64,000 bases of DNA from Firmicutes bacterium UBA5227 (GTDB taxonomy: Bacteria; Bacillota; Clostridia; Tissierellales; Sedimentibacteraceae), in the NCBI GenBank assembly GCA_002409285.1, contig DHUT01000015.1, forward strand, positions 21,774-85,773, in the 5' to 3' direction. The notes under the pieces were generated by a model. It made no database searches. It was not told where the DNA came from and worked only from the letters and a program-made list of their open reading frames with translations. This document shows, in pieces, positions 45,808 to 55,323 of this stretch. Positions within the stretch are counted from its first letter, which is position 1, and every line of letters begins with the position of its first letter. The position numbers were made by a program, and so were the translations under genes.

Positions 45808-47058
45808 ATGGCTTATTATAATGAAATTGAACTCTGGAAGGATGTAAAGCCTGAAGAGTGGGACGACTGGAAATGGCAGGTTGAAAACAGAATTGACACT
45901 GTTGATAAACTAAAGAAAATAGTTAATATCACTGAACAGGAAGAAAAAGACATAGCAAAGGTTCTGGAAAAATTCAGAATGGGTATAACTCCCTACTATG
46001 CTGCACACATGGACAAAGATGATCCGAGAGACCCAATCAGGATGCAAGCTGTACCAACAATTGCCGAAACACATGTAAGTGGTGCCGACATGCTTGACCC
46101 TCTTCATGAGGATACAGATTCACCGGCTCCCGGACTTACCCACAGATACCCTGACAGAGTTTTATTCCTGATTACAGACCAATGTTCAATGTATTGCAGA
46201 CATTGTACAAGAAGAAGATTTGCAGGACAATGCGATGATGAAGTTTCAATGGAAAATATTGATAAATGTATTGAGTACATCAGAAATACACCCGTAGTAA
46301 GAGACGTACTGCTGTCAGGCGGCGACTGCCTGCTGGTTTCTGATGACAAGCTTGAGTACATCATCAAAAAACTGAGAGAAATACCACATGTTGAAATAAT
46401 TCGTCTGGGTTCAAGAACTCCCGTTGTATTGCCCCAGAGAATTACAGATGATTTGGTAAACATGCTTAAAAAATATCATCCGATATGGCTGAACACTCAT
46501 TTCAATCATCCAAATGAATTCACTCCCGAATCCATGGAAGCTGTGAGAAAGCTTGCCGATGCAGGTATTCCTTTAGGAAATCAATCAGTATTGCTAAGAG
46601 GAGTTAACGACTGTCCGCATATTATGAGGGATCTGGTTCATAAGCTTGTAATGAACAGAGTAAGACCATATTATATTTATCAGTGCGACCTTTCACTGGG
46701 AATTGAACACTTCAGAACACCTGTTGCTAAAGGTATAGAAATAATGGAAAGCTTAAGAGGACATACTTCAGGCTATGCTGTTCCCACATTCGTTGTTGAC
46801 GCACCGGGCGGCGGCGGAAAGATTCCGGTAATGCCAAACTATGTATTGTCACAATCAGCGGACAAGGTAATTCTTAGAAACTACGAAGGAGTTATCACGA
46901 CCTATACAGAACCGCACTTGCCTGACATCGAATGCACATGCGATGTATGCCAGGGAAAGAAAAAAGACCCGCTTACAGGAGTAGCAGGCCTGCTGCAAGG
47001 CAACGATCTTGCATTAGAGCCCACAAAGCTGGCAAGAAGAGACAGAACACACAAATAA
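45808..47058 (+). CDS. kamA: Lysine 2,3-aminomutase (radical SAM)
   Basis: KamA converts L-lysine to L-beta-lysine using S-adenosylmethionine, a [4Fe-4S] cluster and PLP. The 416-residue protein has the cluster motif CSMYCRHC (Cys126, Cys130, Cys133), the SAM-binding SGGDCLL, and the PLP-binding lysine in [14 protein letters not shown]-terminal CTCDVCQG supplies zinc-ligand cysteines of the family. It opens the pathway; strong AACGGAGG ribosome-binding site. Confidence 0.97.
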   Translation: MAYYNEIELWKDVKPEEWDDWKWQVENRIDTVDKLKKIVNITEQEEKDIAKVLEKFRMGITPYYAAHMDKDDPRDPIRMQAVPTIAETHVSGADMLDPLHEDTDSPAPGLTHRYPDRVLFLITDQCSMYCRHCTRRRFAGQCDDEVSMENIDKCIEYIRNTPVVRDVLLSGGDCLLVSDDKLEYIIKKLREIPHVEIIRLGSRTPVVLPQRITDDLVNMLKKYHPIWLNTHFNHPNEFTPESMEAVRKLADAGIPLGNQSVLLRGVNDCPHIMRDLVHKLVMNRVRPYYIYQCDLSLGIEHFRTPVAKGIEIMESLRGHTSGYAVPTFVVDAPGGGGKIPVMPNYVLSQSADKVILRNYEGVITTYTEPHLPDIECTCDVCQGKKKDPLTGVAGLLQGNDLALEPTKLARRDRTHK

Positions 47059-47100
47059 ATTGGTGAACGAGACTGCGCATTAGAATTTCAGGGGGTTTTT

Positions 47101-48123
47101 ATGAGAATAATTGAAACAATTTTACAGAATAACTATCACACCGTATCCATTGTGGGACTTGCAAAAAATGCAGGCAAGACAGTTGCTCTCAATTATCTCA
47201 TAGAAGAGGCGGAGAGTGCAGGCGTAAATATAGGAATAACCTCAACAGGCAGAGACGGAGAAAACAAAGACCTTGTGACCGAAACCCACAAACCCTCCAT
47301 ATATGTGGCGGAAGGAATGTATGTGGCTACAGCTAAAGAAATGCTGATGCTTTCCCGGGCGAAGGTTGAAATATTAGAAACAACAGGAATTTACACACCC
47401 CTGGGAGAAGTCATAATAGTCAGAGTGAGGCAAAGTGGCAATATGCAGATTGCCGGACCCGTCAGCGGGTCAGACATGAAGTATGTTGCCGGGCGCCTCA
47501 GGCATTATGGCGCCGAAGTTGTGTTTATTGACGGAGCCATTGACAGAAAAGCCGTTTCATCGCCGGCGATAACAGATGCCTGCTTAATAGCCACAGGAGC
47601 CGTATTAAGCAGGGATATGAAGAAGGTGCTGGAAAAAACCGCTCACTCGGTTGAATGTCTCACATTAAAAGAAACAGACGAGAAACTTAAAAAGATAATC
47701 AAAGGGCAAAATAAAACCTGTGTGATTCAAAATACAGGAAAGGTGGTTGTACCTGATATAGTAACAAGTATAACCGGAGGCAAAAAAATAAACGAATTAA
47801 TTGATGAAAATACCGACAGTGTATTCATCAAGGGAGCAGTGACAACTTCTCTGCTCAAAGAAATAGGCGAAAGTAAATTTTTAAGAGGCATAAAAATAAT
47901 AATAGAAGATGGAACAAAAATTTTCACGGATGTGAATGTGTGGAATGAACTCAGGAAAAAAGGTCTTAGAGTTGAGACCTTAAATGCCGTGAATGTAATA
48001 GCGGTAACATTGAATCCTGTAGCTCCTGCAGGATATTTTTTTGACAGTCAGGTTTTTGCAGAAGAAATGGAGAAATATCTGCCCGGAGTTAAAATAGTTG
48101 ATGTAGTATCGGAGGTACATTGA
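47101..48123 (+). CDS. kamB: Lysine 5,6-aminomutase reactivase subunit KamB
   Basis: KamB is a P-loop protein found with KamC in lysine-fermentation clusters and annotated as part of the system that restores B12-inactivated lysine 5,6-aminomutase. The 340 residues contain VGLAKNAGKTVALNYL (P-loop) and ITSTGRDGENKD, and a second domain (about 220-340) with repeated SVFIKGAVTTSLL-type strands. Stop overlaps kamC (ATGATGG region). Function is from family context; mechanism is poorly known. Confidence 0.87.
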   Translation: MRIIETILQNNYHTVSIVGLAKNAGKTVALNYLIEEAESAGVNIGITSTGRDGENKDLVTETHKPSIYVAEGMYVATAKEMLMLSRAKVEILETTGIYTPLGEVIIVRVRQSGNMQIAGPVSGSDMKYVAGRLRHYGAEVVFIDGAIDRKAVSSPAITDACLIATGAVLSRDMKKVLEKTAHSVECLTLKETDEKLKKIIKGQNKTCVIQNTGKVVVPDIVTSITGGKKINELIDENTDSVFIKGAVTTSLLKEIGESKFLRGIKIIIEDGTKIFTDVNVWNELRKKGLRVETLNAVNVIAVTLNPVAPAGYFFDSQVFAEEMEKYLPGVKIVDVVSEVH

Positions 48124-49718
48124 TGGCTGATTTTATGACGGAAAATACCGTTAAAAACATAAATTTTGACTATATTTTCAGCGAGGTTAAGCCTATTACG
48201 GAATACGGCATTAAAAAAAAGCAAGAAGCTGTTCCCTTCAGAAAAGGGCAAGAAGAAGATTTAAGAAAAGAATTCAATAAAATAAGGACATTTATTGAAA
48301 GCGATAAAAGACGTTCCATCATTGATGTACTAAGACATACAAAAAATATATATGAAACTCTGAATAGAGCTAAAAACAACCAGGTGCTTGATGAGGTTGA
48401 ATTATTTGAAATAAAAAACTTCCTGATTCAGACAGAAAAGCTGTATAAGTCCCTCAGAACTCTATCCTTTGATGACCTGAAAATATCGCTTATTCCACAG
48501 CTTATCCGTCTGTTGGATCCAGCTGACGAAGGACTGAATACATTTTACATCTACGACGAATATTCCGAAGAATTAAAAACCATAAGAAGTGAAAAAAAGC
48601 AGACAGAAAAAACTGCCGCACTTCTAAAAAAAGAGATAAAAGAAGAAGTCGAAAAAAAATACGATATCAGATTTAATCTCAAGGGTGAAGCCACCGTCAG
48701 CAAGTCAGAAAACGAAAAAACATCTGCTCTGTCAAAAGACGATAATTTAAGGATTTCCGGTGAAAACTATTTAAGCATTATTTTCAAAATTAAAAACAAT
48801 AATCAGATGGATTTGCTGGAAAAACATCTTGAAGATCTGAAAAACCAGGAAGAAGAAGAAGAATTCAGAATTCGTCAAAATATTTCCCAGGAAATAAAAG
48901 GGTATTATGACTTAATAATGAATAATATTCGTGTTATCGGAGAAACTGATTACCTGATAGCAAAAGCGAACTATGCTCAGAAATCGCACTCCGTGGAACC
49001 GGAAATTGTTTCTGAATTATCAATAGAAGTAAAATCAGGAAAAAACCTTAAACTTGAAAAAAGCCTGAAGGAAAAACACAGAGAATATATACCTGTTGAT
49101 CTGAATCTCAGGAAAAATGTTATCTGCATAACCGGTGCAAACATGGGAGGCAAAACTGTATCTCTGCGCATGACAGGGCAGATTGCGGCAATGGCTTCCT
49201 ACGGCATGTTCGTCCCCTGTGAAAGTGCAAGGCTGTGTTTGTTTGACCATATTTTTATTTCCGTGGGAGACGATCAGTCAATTGAAAAAGGACTTAGTAC
49301 CTTCGGAGCGGAAATAGTTAATTTAAAAGAAGCTATAGACTATTCCGATACCAGGTGCCTTATATTGATTGACGAGCTTGCCGGAGGAACAAACCCAAAA
49401 GAAGGCTATGCAATAACAAAGGCAGTAGTGAGCTATCTTAAGAAAAAAGGCTGCATGACCGTTTTGACAACCCATTATGACAATGTTGCAAATGACGAAG
49501 CTGTGCAGAACCTTCAGGTAGCAGGAATGACTCTGCCTGACGGAGCTGATTTATTTAAGATTAATGACATAGACCAATTATCCAGGTACATGGATTACAG
49601 GCTGATTGAAGTGAAATACAAGGATGACATACCCAAGGATGCAATAAAAATAGCGAAAATCGCAGGCATCCGGGAAGAAATAATTTTAGAAGCAGAAAAA
49701 ATAATGGAAGAGCAATAG
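48120..49718 (+). CDS. kamC: Lysine 5,6-aminomutase reactivase ATPase KamC (MutS-like)
   Basis: The C-terminal half is a MutS-type ABC ATPase: Walker A TGANMGGKTVSLR, signature region LSTFGAEIVNLKEA, Walker B LILIDELAGGTNPKEG and the switch histidine TTHYD. The N-terminal half is helical and lacks a mismatch-recognition domain, so this is not a repair protein. It is coupled to kamB by a 4-bp overlap and precedes the aminomutase subunits, which fits a chaperone exchanging damaged cobalamin. Confidence 0.88.
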   Translation: MMADFMTENTVKNINFDYIFSEVKPITEYGIKKKQEAVPFRKGQEEDLRKEFNKIRTFIESDKRRSIIDVLRHTKNIYETLNRAKNNQVLDEVELFEIKNFLIQTEKLYKSLRTLSFDDLKISLIPQLIRLLDPADEGLNTFYIYDEYSEELKTIRSEKKQTEKTAALLKKEIKEEVEKKYDIRFNLKGEATVSKSENEKTSALSKDDNLRISGENYLSIIFKIKNNNQMDLLEKHLEDLKNQEEEEEFRIRQNISQEIKGYYDLIMNNIRVIGETDYLIAKANYAQKSHSVEPEIVSELSIEVKSGKNLKLEKSLKEKHREYIPVDLNLRKNVICITGANMGGKTVSLRMTGQIAAMASYGMFVPCESARLCLFDHIFISVGDDQSIEKGLSTFGAEIVNLKEAIDYSDTRCLILIDELAGGTNPKEGYAITKAVVSYLKKKGCMTVLTTHYDNVANDEAVQNLQVAGMTLPDGADLFKINDIDQLSRYMDYRLIEVKYKDDIPKDAIKIAKIAGIREEIILEAEKIMEEQ

Positions 49719-49778
49719 AAATAGAAGAATAATAGAAATATAAGAACAATAGAAATAATTGTACAAGGAGGTAATATA

Positions 49779-51335
49779 TTGGAAAGTAAGTTGAATTTAA
49801 ACCCCAAGATCATTGACAGCGCCCGTTCCGCTGCTGCCAGCATAGCAGACCAGACCCAGGAGTTTATCGATAAAAACACAACTGTTACTGTTGAAAGAAC
49901 CGTTGCAAGACTCTTAGGGGTGGACGGAGTAGATGATATAGAAACTCCGCTTCCCAACGTACTTGTTGACAGTATCAAGGAAGGCGGAGGCCTTTCAAAG
50001 GGAGTGGCATTCTGGATAGGAAACGCCATGGTTCAGACAGGCAAAACTCCCCAGGAAATAGCCGAAGCAGTAAGTGCCGGAGAGCTAAAAATCACAAAGC
50101 TTGCAATTGCTGATGAAAAGAAAATTGCCGATACAATTTATAACGAAGCTAAAAAAACAGTTGACAGAATCAGAAACAACAGAGAAAAAAGAAACGACTA
50201 TCTGAAAAACCTGGGAGAAGGCAGCCAGCCATACCTATATGTAATTGTTGCAACAGGCAACATCTACGAGGATGTTATTCAGGCACAGGCAGCAGCAAAA
50301 CAGGGAGCAGATATAATTGCCGTTATCAGGACTACCGCCCAGAGTCTGCTTGACTATGTTCCATACGGAGCTACCACAGAAGGCTTCGGAGGAACCTTTG
50401 CAACTCAGGAAAACTTCAGAATAATGAGAAAAGCCCTGGACGAGGTAGGCGAAGAAGTAGGAAGATACATTCGGCTCTGCAACTACTGCTCAGGACTTTG
50501 TATGCCTGAAATAGCAGCAATGGGTGCAATGGAAAGACTGGATGTAATGCTTAACGATGCTCTTTACGGAATACTGTTCAGAGACATAAACATGCAGAGA
50601 ACACTAATAGACCAGTATTTTTCAAGAGTTATCAACGGTTTTGCCGGAATAATCATCAATACAGGTGAAGATAACTACCTGACAACAGCAGATGCAGTTG
50701 AAGAAGCACATACAGTGCTGGCATCACAGTTCATAAATGAACAGTTCGCATTAAAAGCAGGGCTGCCGGAGGAACAGATGGGATTAGGTCATGCCTTTGA
50801 AATGGATCCTGAGCTGGAAAATGGATTTTTATTTGAACTTGCCCAGGCACAGATGGCAAGAGAAATATTCCCCGATGCACCACTTAAATATATGCCTCCC
50901 ACAAAGTTTATGACAGGAAATATATTCAAGGGTCACTTGCAGGATGCCATGTTCAACCTTGTTTCCATATGGACGCATCAGGGACTTCAGCTTCTGGGAA
51001 TGCCGACAGAAGCAATTCATACCCCACATCTTCATGACAGAATGCTTTCCATAGAAAACGCAAAGTATATTTTCAACAATGCAAAAAATATCGGTGATGA
51101 TGTTGAATTTAAAAAAGACGGAATAATGCAGAAAAGGGCTCAGGAAGTTTTGGAAAAAGCCGAAAGCCTACTTAAAGATATAGATGAAGAAGGAATATTC
51201 AGCACAATCGAGCAAGGAAAATTCGGCGGAGTGAAAAGACCACTTACCGGAGGAAAAGGACTTGCGGGAGTTGTTGAAAAAGACGAAAAATACTTTAATC
51301 CATTTATTGATTTAATGCTGGGAGGTGACAGGTAA
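49779..51335 (+). CDS. kamD: Lysine 5,6-aminomutase alpha subunit
   Basis: KamD forms the TIM-barrel catalytic subunit of the adenosylcobalamin- and PLP-dependent enzyme that moves the terminal amino group of beta-lysine (or D-lysine). The 518-residue length is standard. Characteristic stretches are ARSAAASIADQTQEFIDKNTTVTVERTVARLLGVDG-like text near the N-terminus and YVPYGATTEGFGGTFATQENFRIM in the barrel. Start is TTG at 49779 with AAGGAGG 7 bases upstream. The stop overlaps kamE by one base. Confidence 0.95.
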   Translation: MESKLNLNPKIIDSARSAAASIADQTQEFIDKNTTVTVERTVARLLGVDGVDDIETPLPNVLVDSIKEGGGLSKGVAFWIGNAMVQTGKTPQEIAEAVSAGELKITKLAIADEKKIADTIYNEAKKTVDRIRNNREKRNDYLKNLGEGSQPYLYVIVATGNIYEDVIQAQAAAKQGADIIAVIRTTAQSLLDYVPYGATTEGFGGTFATQENFRIMRKALDEVGEEVGRYIRLCNYCSGLCMPEIAAMGAMERLDVMLNDALYGILFRDINMQRTLIDQYFSRVINGFAGIIINTGEDNYLTTADAVEEAHTVLASQFINEQFALKAGLPEEQMGLGHAFEMDPELENGFLFELAQAQMAREIFPDAPLKYMPPTKFMTGNIFKGHLQDAMFNLVSIWTHQGLQLLGMPTEAIHTPHLHDRMLSIENAKYIFNNAKNIGDDVEFKKDGIMQKRAQEVLEKAESLLKDIDEEGIFSTIEQGKFGGVKRPLTGGKGLAGVVEKDEKYFNPFIDLMLGGDR

Positions 51336-52111
51336 TGGAAGGAATCCACGGAATCCAGGAAATCCAGAAGGTAGATTTAACAAAAGTTAAACCCTACGGT
51401 GATACATTAAATGACGGAATGGTTCAAATGAGCTTTACGCTGCCTGTGCCCTACGGTGATGAAGCAAAGGAAGCGGCAAAGCAGCTTATGGCAAAAATGG
51501 GTTTTGACAATCCTGCGGTTGTTTACTCCTGTGACTTAGGCATAGGTTACACCTACTTTATAATGTATGGAAAATGCAGGCACACAGTTGATTACTCCAC
51601 CATTCAGGTGCCAAAGGTAGATATGGAATTCATGACCATGGAAGAGGTTGAGGATTACATCGCCGAAAAGATCAAGAGAAATGTGGTTGTGATAGGCGCC
51701 TGTACAGGAACAGATGCTCACACCGTTGGCATAGATGCCATAATGAACATGAAGGGCTACAACCATCACTTCGGACTTGAAAGATACAAGGGCATGACAG
51801 CTCTTAATATGGGAAGCCAGGTTACCAATGAGGAGCTGGTTGCAAAAGCAATTGAAATGAAAGCAGATGCAATACTTGTATCACAGATAGTAACACAAAA
51901 GGACGTTCATATCCCCAATCTTACACAGCTTGTTGAAATGCTCGAAGCCGAAGGCATAAGAGATAAAGTTATCCTTATATGCGGCGGTCCGCGTTTATCT
52001 CACGAACTGGCTCAGGAGCTGGGTTATGATGCCGGCTTCACCACAGGAAGCTACGCAAACGAAGTAGCAACCTTCATAGTAGAAGAAATGGTAAAAAGAA
52101 ACATGATATAA
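51335..52111 (+). CDS. kamE: Lysine 5,6-aminomutase beta subunit (B12-binding)
   Basis: KamE binds adenosylcobalamin through the base-off DxHxxG motif, here Asp127-Ala-His129-Thr-Val-Gly132 in CTGTDAHTVGID. It also provides the PLP-linking lysine; Lys140 (NMKGYNHH) is the probable counterpart of the Lys144 described in Acetoanaerobium. The GGPRLSHELAQELGYD and DAGFTTGSYA segments complete the Rossmann B12 fold. Last gene of the kdd-kam operon. No terminator is evident, and kce and kal do not follow. Confidence 0.95.
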   Translation: MEGIHGIQEIQKVDLTKVKPYGDTLNDGMVQMSFTLPVPYGDEAKEAAKQLMAKMGFDNPAVVYSCDLGIGYTYFIMYGKCRHTVDYSTIQVPKVDMEFMTMEEVEDYIAEKIKRNVVVIGACTGTDAHTVGIDAIMNMKGYNHHFGLERYKGMTALNMGSQVTNEELVAKAIEMKADAILVSQIVTQKDVHIPNLTQLVEMLEAEGIRDKVILICGGPRLSHELAQELGYDAGFTTGSYANEVATFIVEEMVKRNMI

Positions 52112-52181
52112 AACAACGTACAATCCTTATACATGTAACAAAATAGCCGCTAAAACCCGATTAAGATTTCATTAAAATTAT

Positions 52182-52210
52182 TTGACAATTAATAAATATT
52201 GACATATAAT
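52182..52210 (+). promoter_or_regulatory. Perfect sigma-A promoter
   Basis: TTGACA (52182-52187) and TATAAT (52205-52210) match consensus exactly with a 17-bp spacer. The expected start near 52217 gives a leader of about 155 bases before the kinase gene. Confidence 0.9.
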
Positions 52211-52216
52211 TAAGGC

Positions 52217-52370
52217 AACATAAGAGCGGTGAACTCCTACCAGTAAGTGGAGAGTTAAAAGAGTAGGAAGATGCACAAGTATCTTCCTTTGTTTTTGAGG
52301 TAAGTATGGACAAGCTTAAGCAAATAAAACCTCAAATTTTATAAAATTTACCTATTTTAAGGGGCTGCCC
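52217..52370 (+). promoter_or_regulatory. Structured leader with possible attenuator
   Basis: AACTC/GAGTT and TCCTAC (52235-52240)/GTAGGA (52263-52268) are alternative stems. The second shares GGA with the following terminator stem GGAAGAT (52266-52272)/ATCTTCC (52281-52287), which is followed by TTTGTTTTT. A further hairpin TTTGAGGT (52294-52301)/ACCTCAAA (52329-52336) follows. The mutually exclusive stems suggest regulated termination. I could not match it to a known riboswitch class. Confidence 0.55.
52266..52296 (+). terminator. Terminator inside the kinase leader
   Basis: GGAAGAT and ATCTTCC form a 7-bp stem around an 8-nt loop, followed by TTTGTTTTT. It lies 75 bases before the kinase start, so it would act as an attenuator. 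Confidence 0.7.
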
Positions 52371-53543
52371 ATGCCAGATAATAAAAAAATATATCCATAT
52401 ATTTTAAAACTTCTAATCTTTACCATATTATTTATTGCTGCCCTGTACTTTGAGAACGCCCAGCAGCAGAGGCTGCTTGTTCTTATTTCCGTATTTCTGC
52501 TGTTTGCCGCAAACAATGTCGCTAAATATTTTGTCAATAAAGAAAGCAGGCTTTATTGTGTGCTGTTCATCGCAGATCTGGCACTTATCTACCTGTTGGA
52601 ACACAATTCAAGACTTTTAATAAACTATTTTCTCCATTCATTCTATATAATCATACTGCTGGAAGCATCCATTACCCTGGAAATGAAAAACGGAATAATA
52701 ATCGGTATTGCAACAATTATTACCTCAATGATAAAATTTATATATCTCATTTACTTTAAATTCAACCTTTCAAACATATCCCAATTGGTTTTTTTCTTCA
52801 TAATAAACGTGCTTATACTGACTGTGGCTTTGTTTGCCCGGTATAACAAGCAGGAAAGAGATAAAAAGGAAATCCTGTACAAAGAGCTGCTGGATGCCAA
52901 CAAGAAGCTGAAAGAATACACAGATGAGGTAAGGCGCCTGTCTGTTGTGGAAGAAAGGAACAGGATTGCAAGAGATATACATGACAGCCTGGGGCACAAT
53001 ATGACCGCTCTCATAATGCAGCTTCAGATGGCGGAGCATTATCTTAAAACAGATTACTCCAAATCACAGGAACTTCTTGAAAGCTCCGTCAAAACCGCAA
53101 AAGACAGTCTGGCAGGCATAAGAGAAGTGGTTAAAACACTGAGAAATGCAGACGCATCCCTTTCAGCCTCCGGTGCAATTAAAGCACTGGCAGAAGAATT
53201 TTCAGAAAAAACAGGAATAGAAACAGAACTGAACATAAACGGAAAGATAACAGACAATACGAAAGCCGCGGAAGCCATCTACCACATAGTTCAGGAAGGC
53301 ATGACAAATGCCGCCAGACACGGGCATGCGACAAAAATATGGCTGGAGCTTGATTATAGGGATGATTCCGTAATATTCAGCATAAAGGATAATGGCACAG
53401 GAGCCGTAAGCTTTGCCGAGGGCTATGGAATCAGGGGAATCAGAGAAAGAGTCAGGGCTTTCAACGGCAGCGTAGAATTCAAGCCGGAAAACGGATTTGC
53501 CATAAACGGATTTATTTTATTAAAAGCACAGGAGGATCTATGA
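52371..53543 (+). CDS. Sensor histidine kinase, NarL/DesK (HisKA_3) type
   Basis: The 390-residue kinase has about five hydrophobic segments (15-155) with almost no extracytoplasmic loop, typical of intramembrane sensing. The phospho-acceptor is His204 in RNRIARDIHDSLGHNM; the HATPase shows EGMTNAARHG, KDNGTGA and YGIRGIRERV. It overlaps the regulator by 4 bp. With the downstream lipoprotein and ABC transporter the set resembles the LnrJK-LnrLMN linearmycin-resistance arrangement; an antibiotic or lipid-stress sensor is plausible. Confidence 0.92.
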   Translation: MPDNKKIYPYILKLLIFTILFIAALYFENAQQQRLLVLISVFLLFAANNVAKYFVNKESRLYCVLFIADLALIYLLEHNSRLLINYFLHSFYIIILLEASITLEMKNGIIIGIATIITSMIKFIYLIYFKFNLSNISQLVFFFIINVLILTVALFARYNKQERDKKEILYKELLDANKKLKEYTDEVRRLSVVEERNRIARDIHDSLGHNMTALIMQLQMAEHYLKTDYSKSQELLESSVKTAKDSLAGIREVVKTLRNADASLSASGAIKALAEEFSEKTGIETELNINGKITDNTKAAEAIYHIVQEGMTNAARHGHATKIWLELDYRDDSVIFSIKDNGTGAVSFAEGYGIRGIRERVRAFNGSVEFKPENGFAINGFILLKAQEDL

Positions 53544-54187
53544 TTAAAGTATTATTGGCTGACGACCAGGACATACTGGTAGAGGGCCTTAAGCTCATAT
53601 TGAGCATGGAAGAGGACATTGAAATTTGCGGAACAGCATCCAACGGCAGGAAAGCCTGTGAATTATGCAGAATAAAACGCCCGGATGTTGTGCTGATGGA
53701 CATACAGATGCCCGAAATAGACGGTGTCGAAGCAACAAGAATAATTAAAAAAGACTTCCCCCAGGTTAAAATAATAGTGCTTACAACCTTCAACGATGAT
53801 GAGTATATATATGAAGCGCTGAAAAACGGAGCCTCAGGCTACCTGCTGAAGGACACTTCACCTCAGGAAATAGCAAAGGCAGTGCGTACCGTCTACGGCG
53901 GAGGTGCTTTAATCCAGTCGGAAGTAGCCGTAAAGGTTATAGAAAAGTTTTCACAGCTTGCACGAGAAACTGTGGATAAACCTGCTGATTTAAGAGCAGA
54001 GCTGTTGACAGAAAGAGAAATTGAAATATGCCGCCTCATAGCCCAAGGAAAAAACAACAAAGAAATAGCAGGACAATTATTTTTAAGTCAGGGTACGGTA
54101 AAAAATCATATTACCAGAATACTGATTAAATTAGACCTGAGAGACAGAACCCAGCTTGCGGTTTATACAATAAGAAACAATTTATAA
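53540..54187 (+). CDS. Response regulator, NarL/LuxR type
   Basis: The 215-residue regulator has a receiver domain with Asp54 (VLMDIQMPEIDG), the conserved TTF and K (GYLLKDTSP) switch residues, and a LuxR helix-turn-helix (LTEREIEICRLIAQGKNNKEIAGQLFLSQGTVKNHI). Translation is coupled to the kinase. A 15-bp direct repeat just downstream (54185-54231) may be its binding site before the lipoprotein-ABC genes. Confidence 0.94.
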   Translation: MIKVLLADDQDILVEGLKLILSMEEDIEICGTASNGRKACELCRIKRPDVVLMDIQMPEIDGVEATRIIKKDFPQVKIIVLTTFNDDEYIYEALKNGASGYLLKDTSPQEIAKAVRTVYGGGALIQSEVAVKVIEKFSQLARETVDKPADLRAELLTEREIEICRLIAQGKNNKEIAGQLFLSQGTVKNHITRILIKLDLRDRTQLAVYTIRNNL

Positions 54188-54231
54188 AAAATATGTGCCA
54201 AAAGTCATATCCCAAATAAAAAATATGTGCC
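54185..54231 (+). repeat. 15-bp direct repeat before lipoprotein-ABC genes
   Basis: TAAAAAATATGTGCC occurs at 54185-54199 and 54217-54231, 32 bp apart (three helical turns). The first copy overlaps the regulator stop codon. Confidence 0.7.
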
Positions 54232-54309
54232 TTCAGATACTGGAAAACAAAAATAAAATCAAATAAAATATAAGCATAAGAAATGCGTAACCATCAACAA
54301 GGAGGCAAT

Positions 54310-55314
54310 ATGAAAAAAATATTGATTCTATTATTAGCAGTGATGCTTGTGCCGCTGGCAGCCTGTGGCACTGATAATCTTGCGGAATATAAAAAGGCTG
54401 CGGAAAAGACAGAACAAATTCACAAGGGGCAGTTTTCAGCGGAATTTTCCATGACCATGGATTATAATACCGATGAACTTACGGCAGAAGAAGTGAAGGA
54501 ACTGAACTATTTCAAGGATATGAAAGGAACCTTCAGTTCTGTGTACGATGATGAGGCAGAAAAGGCAATACTGAGAAATTACATGAACTTCGGCGGACTT
54601 GGATTTGATTTCGACATGTATATTAACGGTGAAGAAATATTTATGAAGCTGCCCGTAGTGGGAAAATTTATGAAAATAGATGAAATTCAGAATGCCTGCA
54701 ATATAGATAATATAGACGATATAGAAACGGAAGAATACAGCAAGGAAATTGTATCAGATGAAACCATCAGGGCATTTACCGATAAGTGGGTGAACCTGAT
54801 GAATGATGACGACGTGTTCAAGGGCAGGGATATAATCCTTACAACCCCTGATGGCGAAGTAAAAACTACCGAATATACCATAACCCTTACCGGCACTCAG
54901 ATTAGAACCATGATTGAGGAATGTGCCGATATAGCCGCCAAAGATGAAAAACTAAGACAGTTCTGTGACAACTATATGAACATTAAATTTGATGAAGAAG
55001 AAATAACCTTTGAGGAAATGCTTCAATATTTAAAGGACAATATTGAAGACTATACCGTGGAAGACTTCAAATACACTGCGCTGGTGGACATTGACGGTTA
55101 TATAGTAAATGAAAACATTAAATTTGCAGTTAAAGCTGCCAGGGGAGATTTAGTTTTGAGAGGGCTAAATTACAACATGGACATAATTACCTGGGATATA
55201 AATAAGGAACAGCACTTTGATTTTCCGGAGCTTACGGATGAAAATACAATAGACGCGGATAATGCGGAAGAACTTCCTGATTTAATGAAGGATATGTTCG
55301 AAAAAAGGAATTAG
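54310..55314 (+). CDS. Secreted lipoprotein of unknown function
   Basis: The 334-residue protein (ATG at 54310 after GGAGG) has a signal peptide with lipobox LAAC, Cys at about residue 20. The mature part is acidic with repeated beta-strand/turn segments (QFSAEFSMTMDYN; EEIFMKLPVVGKFMKIDEI), reminiscent of DUF6612/LolA-like lipoproteins that bind hydrophobic ligands, but no family can be named with confidence. It is encoded between the two-component system and the ABC transporter and may present their substrate. Confidence 0.78.
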   Translation: MKKILILLLAVMLVPLAACGTDNLAEYKKAAEKTEQIHKGQFSAEFSMTMDYNTDELTAEEVKELNYFKDMKGTFSSVYDDEAEKAILRNYMNFGGLGFDFDMYINGEEIFMKLPVVGKFMKIDEIQNACNIDNIDDIETEEYSKEIVSDETIRAFTDKWVNLMNDDDVFKGRDIILTTPDGEVKTTEYTITLTGTQIRTMIEECADIAAKDEKLRQFCDNYMNIKFDEEEITFEEMLQYLKDNIEDYTVEDFKYTALVDIDGYIVNENIKFAVKAARGDLVLRGLNYNMDIITWDINKEQHFDFPELTDENTIDADNAEELPDLMKDMFEKRN

Positions 55315-55323
55315 AGGTGTGCT

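Noticed and set aside
49716..49765. AATAGAAATA repeats between kamC and kamD
   Set aside because: Simple AT-rich short repeats, probably slippage; no sign of a CRISPR or operator structure.
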